DNA from: Anaerobutyricum stercoris
GTDB lineage: Bacteria > Bacillota > Clostridia > Lachnospirales > Lachnospiraceae
DNA: 28,558 nt
Direction of reading: 5' to 3'
Assembly (NCBI GenBank): GCA_019116455.1
Contig: DXBR01000050.1
Coordinates: 1-28,558, forward strand
Shown here: positions 23,918-28,558 of the stretch, in pieces
Position numbering within the stretch: the stretch's first letter is position 1
Layout: each line of letters begins with the position of its first letter
Notes under the pieces: model-generated
Seen by the model: the letters and a program-made list of their open reading frames with translations, nothing else
What the model was told of the DNA's origin: nothing
Databases searched by the model: none
Translations under genes and position numbers: made by a program

Positions 23918-24817
23918 ATGCCAAAGATTGACGAGAAAATAAATAGACAACAAGATATGGTGCAGGAAGCCTTTGAGAAACTGGAACGACTGAAAGCGTG
24001 GATCAGAGAGAAAGGTAAAATTGCCATCGCCTTCTCCGGCGGCGTGGATTCCGCTCTCCTTTTGAAAGCAGCCTGCGACGCGCTGCAGAGAGAGGAAAGC
24101 CACGGAGGCACAGATAACACTGATGCGGCAGAAAATAAGGTTCTCGCCATCACCGCGGACTCCCGGGTATTCCCGGGCAGAGAACGATCAGAGTCTATCG
24201 AATTCTGCAAAAGCCTCAACTGCCGGCAGATTCTTTTCCGATTTGACGAGATGGCAGTACCGGGCTTTGCCGACAATCCGCCGGACCGCTGTTACATTTG
24301 CAAGACAGCGCTCTTTACCCGCATGAAGGCAATCGCAGCAGAAAACGGCATGGAGGTTCTGGCGGAAGGCTCCAACATGGACGACCTGGGCGACTACCGT
24401 CCGGGCTTGCGCGCCATCGCGGAACTACACATCGCAAGCCCTCTGCGGGAAGCAGGACTTACCAAGGCTGAGATCCGTTTCCTCTCCAGAGAACTGGGAC
24501 TTCCAACCTGGCAGAAACCGTCCTTTGCCTGTCTGGCCTCCCGGTTCGTCTACGGCGAGACTATCACCGAGGACAAACTCGCCATGGTGGAACAGGGCGA
24601 GCAGCTCCTCTTCTCACTGGGCTTTCATCAGTTCCGGGTGCGCATCCACGGAACCCTCGCCCGCATTGAGCTGCTGCCGGAAGAGATGGACCGGCTTTTG
24701 ACGCCGAAGCTGCGATCAGAGATTGCGGAGAAATTCCGTAGTTTTGGATTCTCTTACGTGACCCTCGACCTGCAGGGGTATCGGACGGGGAGTATGAATG
24801 AGGAACTGCAAGTGTGA
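23918..24817 (+). CDS. larE: ATP-dependent sulfur transferase LarE, 299 aa
   Basis: LarE adenylates the carboxylated pyridinium mononucleotide and inserts sulfur. The PP-loop is SGGVDS (40-45), followed by family blocks AEGSNMDDLGDYRPGLRA (149-166), SPLREAGLTK (174-183) and ACLASRF (204-210). C205 is the position of the sacrificial cysteine of the Lactobacillus enzyme, and here C125 and C128 (CYIC) are present as well. This three-cysteine pattern is that of LarE proteins that hold a [4Fe-4S] cluster and are not consumed in the reaction. It follows larB by 20 bases with GGAAAGGAAA as binding site, and a terminator lies about 110 bases downstream. Confidence 0.93.
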   Translation: MPKIDEKINRQQDMVQEAFEKLERLKAWIREKGKIAIAFSGGVDSALLLKAACDALQREESHGGTDNTDAAENKVLAITADSRVFPGRERSESIEFCKSLNCRQILFRFDEMAVPGFADNPPDRCYICKTALFTRMKAIAAENGMEVLAEGSNMDDLGDYRPGLRAIAELHIASPLREAGLTKAEIRFLSRELGLPTWQKPSFACLASRFVYGETITEDKLAMVEQGEQLLFSLGFHQFRVRIHGTLARIELLPEEMDRLLTPKLRSEIAEKFRSFGFSYVTLDLQGYRTGSMNEELQV

Positions 24818-24926
24818 AGAAAACAAAGATACATAAATATCAGAAAATTTGTGCGACATATTATTAGCAGGTAAGAAAACATATAATAGAACAGATACAA
24901 CAAAAAGTAGATATATAGTAAATAAA

Positions 24927-24988
24927 AAGGCAATCCGGGCAGAGAGTATGAGACTAACTCATTTCTACCTGATGGATTGTCTTTTTTT
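24927..24988 (+). terminator. Rho-independent terminator downstream of larE
   Basis: AAGGCAATCC (24927-24936) pairs with GGATTGTCTT (24974-24983) with one G-U pair; an ATGAG/CTCAT stem sits inside the loop; a T tract follows directly. Confidence 0.75.
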
Positions 24989-25046
24989 GTTTTCAAGAAA
25001 TGATTGGTTATTTATTACAAAAAAAGTGCATTTCTTGCACGGAAGA

Positions 25047-25075
25047 TTGACGAAGATGTGAGGGAAATGTATTAT
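25047..25075 (+). promoter_or_regulatory. Promoter for the leucine-rich repeat protein gene
   Basis: TTGACG (25047-25052) and TATTAT (25070-25075) are separated by exactly 17 bases. The expected start is near 25082. A second TTGACA at 25093 has no matching -10 box. Confidence 0.65.
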
Positions 25076-25082
25076 GAAAATG

Positions 25083-25163
25083 TAGCAAAAATTTGACAGG
25101 AAGGAAAATGTACAGTTTTTGGTGAGATAAGTACATAAAAAGCATACATTTTTCTTTTTGCTA
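25083..25163 (+). promoter_or_regulatory. Structured 5' leader of the leucine-rich repeat gene
   Basis: TAGCAAAAA (25083-25091) is the exact complement of TTTTTGCTA (25155-25163), and inside it ATGTAC (25108-25113) pairs with GTACAT (25131-25136). The nested pairing follows the predicted start point and ends about 30 bases before the ribosome binding site. It matches no riboswitch class that I can recognise. Confidence 0.35.
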
Positions 25164-25206
25164 TTACCAGAAATGAAGCGAAAACAAAGTGAGGAGGAGG
25201 GAGTTT

Positions 25207-28068
25207 ATGAGGAAACTCAAATTATCAGGTGTAATATGGATATTTGCTTTTGTATTTATATTGGCAGGAGCATTCTTTGCGGTTCCGGAGGCGGTGGAAG
25301 CTGCGGAGGGGGATGTGGCGATTAATGAAGCTAATTTTCCGGATGCAAATTTAAGAAACTATTTACAATCTAGATATGATTGGGATGATAATAACATATT
25401 CACGCAAGAAGAAATCCAGGAAATAACTACGATAAATATAGTTTTGAGCGAAATATCTTCGTTGCAGGGAATTGAGCATTTTACTCAATTAGAATCTTTG
25501 AACTGTTATGGTAATTCATTAACAGAGTTGGATTTGTCTGATAATGTTATGTTAACGGATTTGGAGTGCGGACATAATCAGATTGAAAAATTAAATATTG
25601 AGAACAATGATAATTTGGAAGTAATAGATATTACATCTAATAATATAAAGGAGTTAGATGTATCGGATAAGTTGAATCTTAAGCAGTTGTCATGTGGATA
25701 TAATCAGTTAACAGAGTTAGATCTGTCAAATAATACATTATTGGAAGGATTAAGTTGTGGCGGCAATCAATTGACATCTTTAAATATAAAAAATAATGCT
25801 GCTTTAAAGAATTTATCTTGTGAATCTGGTCAGTTAACAGAGTTAGATGTTTCTAATAACAAAGATTTGATAAATTTATATTGTTATCGTAATGAGATTA
25901 AAAAGTTAGATATATCAAATAATAGAGAATTGCAGATTTTACAGTGTTTTGAAAATCCAATAGAAAAATTAGATATTTCCAATAATGATGAACTTACAAC
26001 AGTAGTATGCTATAGAAATCAATTGACAGAGTTAGACCTGTCTCAAAATGTTAATTTAGAATCTTTGTATTGTTATGATAATGAATTAACAACGTTGGAT
26101 GTTAGTAATAATCTGAAGTTGCAATATCTAGATTGTAATGATAATCAATTGCAAAATTTAGATCTCACTAATAATTTGGAACTATATAATTTGAGTTGCG
26201 GATATAATCAATTGGAGAAGTTGGATTTAACCAAGAATACAAAATTAACAGGGCTATATTGTGGATATAATAATTTAAAACAGTTGAACGTAAGTAATAA
26301 TGAGTTGCTGTCGGCTTTATACTGCTTTAATAATCAATTAACAGAATTGGATTTATCTAATAACACTAATTTAACAGGTATAAATTGTAGTTTTAATTAT
26401 TTAAAACAGCTGGATTTATCTAAAAATGTGATATTAAACAGCTTAGATTGTAGTGATAATAATCTGACATCCCTAGATATTACATATAATTCGTCTTTGG
26501 CGAATTTTACTTGTAATAATAATAGGTTGGAAATAGAATTGCCGGAAAGCCGATTATTTGATTTAAGTTCTTTGGAAGGAAATTTTGATGTAGAAAAAGT
26601 AAAAAATTGTATTGGAGGAACACTGGAAGGGAACACGCTACATTTTGTTGATGATAAAGTAGTATATACTTATGATGTGGGAGATGGAAAAACTGCTGAT
26701 TTTACAATAAGTGATAAAACTATTACAATAGAAGAATCTGTTTTTGAAGATATAACGCTTAGAAATTATATATCTAATATAGTGGATACAGATCAGGATG
26801 GCTCTTTGTCAAAAACTGAAATTCAAAATGTTACAGAAATTGATTTATCTCGCTATGAAATTTCATCTTTAGCAGGAATTGAATTGTTTCCTAATTTAGA
26901 GATATTACGATGTAATGGATGCCAATTAAAAAATTTGAATATCTCTGAGAATAAAAATTTAAAAATTTTAGATTGTTCAAATAATCAATTAACTGATTTA
27001 AATGTAACTGAAAATGCAAAACTAGAGGAGTTATATTGTTCTTCGAACCAATTGAGAAACTTAGATGTTAGTTATAATACTATGCTGACTCGGTTGAGCT
27101 GTGGTGATAATCAGTTATCAAATTTAGACGTAACAAAAAATATTGAATTACAAGATTTGAGCTGCTCAGAAAATTTAATTGCTGTGTTAGATCTTACCAA
27201 TAACACTAAATTAACTTATTTGCATTGTGCATATAATCAATTAACATCTCTAGATATTTCTAAAAATGTATTATTAGGTATGTTAGCATGTTGGAATCAG
27301 GAAGCTACAGTGACAGTGTCAGAAAAAAATGCCTTTGATTTAAATACTCTGCCAGGGGTATTTGATATAAGTAAAGCGAGTGAGTGGGAAGGTGGAATTG
27401 TAAATGGAAATATTCTTACCTTTCTAAAGGATACGGTAACTTATGTGTATGATATAGGGTTAGAAGGAAGTACGATAATAACTTTATATGCAAGTAATTA
27501 CAATGCAAATATTGGAGATGCTCCATCCACCGAATCTCCAGCCCCTACGTCTCCATCACCATCCAACCCTCAGCCGTCCACCCAGACCCCGGCTCAGCAG
27601 AATCCATCTATCCCGACAACAACGGAGAAAGTATCTGCCGGTGCTACAGTGACAGATGTCAAATCCAAATCTGTTTACAAAGTGGCTGGCAACGCGACTT
27701 CCGGTTATATAGTGACTTATGTGCGTCCGACTTCCAAAAAGGCCAAATCAGTAACGATTCCGGCAACGGTGACAGTGAACGGAGTGTCCTGCAAGGTTAC
27801 ATCCATTGCCAACAATGCATTTAAGGGACAGAAGAAGCTTAAAAAAGTAACAATCGGAGCAAATGTAACGACCATTGGAAAGAAAGCGTTCAGCGGCTGC
27901 AAGAGTCTTAGAAAAGTGATTATCAAGTCGAAAAAGCTCAAAAAAGTCGGTGCTAAAGCATTTGCGAATATTAATCCGAAGGCGAAGATCAAGGTTCCGA
28001 AAAATAAAAAGAAGGCCTATATGAAACTGTTTAAGAAAAATACAGGAGTAAAAAGTTCCATGTTGTAG
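25207..28068 (+). CDS. Secreted leucine-rich repeat protein with C-terminal BspA-like repeats, 953 aa
   Basis: A signal peptide is clear: basic start, hydrophobic core, and likely cleavage after VEAA near residue 33. Two similar blocks follow. Each has a cap with an acidic loop (DWDDNNIFTQEE, DTDQDGSLSKTE) like a calcium-binding EF-hand loop, a leucine-rich array of 21-residue units of the form LxCxxNQLTELDLSNNxxL, and a closing beta module containing YTYDVG or YVYDIG. The first array has about 17 units (residues 95-446), the second about 7 (563-699). Then come a Pro/Ser/Thr linker (about 770-808) and BspA-type repeats (NAFKGQKKLKKVTIG), ending in a very Lys-rich tail. There is no LPXTG anchor. 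It is probably a surface or secreted adhesion/binding protein. GTG 25189 is in frame, but GGAGGAGGGAG before ATG 25207 decides the start. Confidence 0.9.
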   Translation: MRKLKLSGVIWIFAFVFILAGAFFAVPEAVEAAEGDVAINEANFPDANLRNYLQSRYDWDDNNIFTQEEIQEITTINIVLSEISSLQGIEHFTQLESLNCYGNSLTELDLSDNVMLTDLECGHNQIEKLNIENNDNLEVIDITSNNIKELDVSDKLNLKQLSCGYNQLTELDLSNNTLLEGLSCGGNQLTSLNIKNNAALKNLSCESGQLTELDVSNNKDLINLYCYRNEIKKLDISNNRELQILQCFENPIEKLDISNNDELTTVVCYRNQLTELDLSQNVNLESLYCYDNELTTLDVSNNLKLQYLDCNDNQLQNLDLTNNLELYNLSCGYNQLEKLDLTKNTKLTGLYCGYNNLKQLNVSNNELLSALYCFNNQLTELDLSNNTNLTGINCSFNYLKQLDLSKNVILNSLDCSDNNLTSLDITYNSSLANFTCNNNRLEIELPESRLFDLSSLEGNFDVEKVKNCIGGTLEGNTLHFVDDKVVYTYDVGDGKTADFTISDKTITIEESVFEDITLRNYISNIVDTDQDGSLSKTEIQNVTEIDLSRYEISSLAGIELFPNLEILRCNGCQLKNLNISENKNLKILDCSNNQLTDLNVTENAKLEELYCSSNQLRNLDVSYNTMLTRLSCGDNQLSNLDVTKNIELQDLSCSENLIAVLDLTNNTKLTYLHCAYNQLTSLDISKNVLLGMLACWNQEATVTVSEKNAFDLNTLPGVFDISKASEWEGGIVNGNILTFLKDTVTYVYDIGLEGSTIITLYASNYNANIGDAPSTESPAPTSPSPSNPQPSTQTPAQQNPSIPTTTEKVSAGATVTDVKSKSVYKVAGNATSGYIVTYVRPTSKKAKSVTIPATVTVNGVSCKVTSIANNAFKGQKKLKKVTIGANVTTIGKKAFSGCKSLRKVIIKSKKLKKVGAKAFANINPKAKIKVPKNKKKAYMKLFKKNTGVKSSML
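25488..26544 (+). repeat. First 63-bp tandem repeat array (leucine-rich repeats)
   Basis: About 17 diverged copies of a 63-base unit, each encoding 21 residues with a conserved Cys in LxCxxN and the LDLSNN turn. AATCAATTAACAGA-like segments recur. Boundaries are approximate. Confidence 0.8.
26895..27300 (+). repeat. Second 63-bp tandem repeat array (leucine-rich repeats)
   Basis: About 7 copies of the same 63-base unit, separated from the first array by a cap and a beta module. Boundaries are approximate. Confidence 0.78.
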
Positions 28069-28103
28069 AATTTATTCGAGCAAAACAAAATATCTATGAA
28101 ATC

Positions 28104-28137
28104 GGGCACAGGAAAGAGTGATTTTCTGTGCCCTTTC
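28104..28137 (+). terminator. Terminator-like hairpin after the leucine-rich repeat gene
   Basis: GGGCACAGGAAA (28104-28115) pairs with TTTTCTGTGCCC (28122-28133) with one G-U pair. The following T tract is short (TTTCC), so efficiency is uncertain. Confidence 0.6.
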
Positions 28138-28256
28138 CATCATATAAAACACATCAAAAAGAAGTTATCCTAATACATTGAAAAAATATTAAAAAAATGA
28201 TAAATTATTCTCAGAGAACAATGATAATTCTTTCTTAAAAAATCAGGACGACATCA

Positions 28257-28558
28257 ATGAAAAAGATTTGCGATTATCAAAAAAAAATTTCAAAGGAATT
28301 AGAGGAAATAGAGGAACGGCTTGCACGCATAGAGGAACGGCTGCAAGAACTTCCCACAGAGACAATTCTTATCAAAAAGGTGAAGGGAAAACCGTATTAT
28401 TATCGGCAGTTTCGTGAGGAAGGGAGGACGAAGAGTAAGTCGCTGGGGGCTGTGAAGCCGGGAAGTGCTGCGGCGGAGGAACGTCAGATTCTGGAACGCA
28501 GGCAGCTTCTGGAGGAAAGGAAAGAACTGCTGGCTTTGCGTGATGCTTTCCGGAAAGC
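28257..28558 (+). CDS. Small unrecognised protein, 5' part only (at least 100 aa)
   Basis: An open frame starts at ATG 28257 and runs off the right edge without a stop. The N-terminal part is a charged, coiled-coil-like helix (ELEEIEERLARIEERLQEL), then VKGKPYYYRQFREEGRTKSK, then a second charged helical part rich in Glu and Arg. Short proteins with a helix, an xGKxYYYxQxR element and an SKxLG element are common in Clostridia and are classed as domains of unknown function (it resembles DUF6788). The ribosome binding site (AGGACG, 28245-28250) is weak. The codon pattern and protein character support a real gene; function is unknown. Confidence 0.6.
   Translation, partial: MKKICDYQKKISKELEEIEERLARIEERLQELPTETILIKKVKGKPYYYRQFREEGRTKSKSLGAVKPGSAAAEERQILERRQLLEERKELLALRDAFRK

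Larger units (their letters stand above)
24818..25206. other. AT-rich intergenic region between larE and the leucine-rich repeat gene
   Basis: No protein gene is supported. It contains the larE-side terminator (24927-24988), a promoter (25047-25075), and a leader of about 125 bases with nested inverted repeats before the leucine-rich repeat gene. Confidence 0.6.

Noticed and set aside
24754..25061. Short frames on both strands between larE and the leucine-rich repeat gene, one hydrophobic
   Set aside because: Both run through the terminator hairpin at 24927-24988, have no ribosome binding site, and the hydrophobic character follows from AT-rich non-coding sequence.
25093..25098. TTGACA as the -35 box of the leucine-rich repeat gene
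   Set aside because: No -10 box lies 16-18 bases downstream, whereas TTGACG-17-TATTAT at 25047-25075 is well formed.
25488..27300. The regularly spaced 63-base repeats as a CRISPR array
   Set aside because: The repeats are diverged, coding and in frame, with no unique spacers; they encode 21-residue leucine-rich repeats.

Overview
The window looks like a chromosomal segment of a Gram-positive anaerobe of the class Clostridia, most likely a gut Lachnospiraceae-type organism. This is inferred from the gene families present: a GlgC/GlgD pair, a CBS-DRTGG family II pyrophosphatase, a LarE of the three-cysteine type, a LexA box of the Gram-positive type, strong AGGAGG ribosome binding sites, and a secreted Cys-containing leucine-rich repeat protein. 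No species is claimed. No CRISPR array, prophage or insertion sequence was seen.

Layout. (1) Bases 1-530: the 3' end of a 23S rRNA, then tRNA-Gly(GCC) and tRNA-Gln(CTG), each tRNA followed by its own terminator; no 5S gene lies between the 23S and the tRNAs. (2) 583-4073, plus strand: a SEC-C zinc-tail protein with a clear promoter, an unrecognised 365-residue protein, and a CBS/DRTGG-regulated manganese-type pyrophosphatase. (3) 4377-14828, plus strand: a tightly packed run of a PD-(D/E)XK nuclease-helicase fusion, sfsA, a DUF445 membrane protein, a Sir2 deacylase, a J-domain/TPR protein, an HscC-type Hsp70 and a Nudix hydrolase. Sir2, J-TPR and HscC are joined by two 4-base ATGA overlaps and look like one translationally coupled chaperone unit. 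(4) 14914-20129, minus strand: an aldehyde dehydrogenase and iron alcohol dehydrogenase pair, then a radical SAM protein with its usual small partner (a putative DNA repair pair) behind a promoter flanked by two LexA-type boxes. (5) 20403-22998, plus strand: glgC-glgD for ADP-glucose synthesis, ending in a strong terminator. (6) 23064-24988, plus strand: larB-larE for the nickel-pincer nucleotide cofactor, with its own promoter and terminator. (7) 25047-28137, plus strand: a large secreted leucine-rich repeat protein whose AT-rich core is framed by ends of ordinary composition. (8) The start of a small unrecognised gene runs off the right edge.

The observations most worth following are the LexA-type boxes around the promoter of the radical SAM repair pair, which tie a poorly understood system to the SOS response; the coupled sirtuin / degenerate-J-domain TPR / HscC unit; the apparent cassette structure of the leucine-rich repeat gene; and the three-cysteine LarE.
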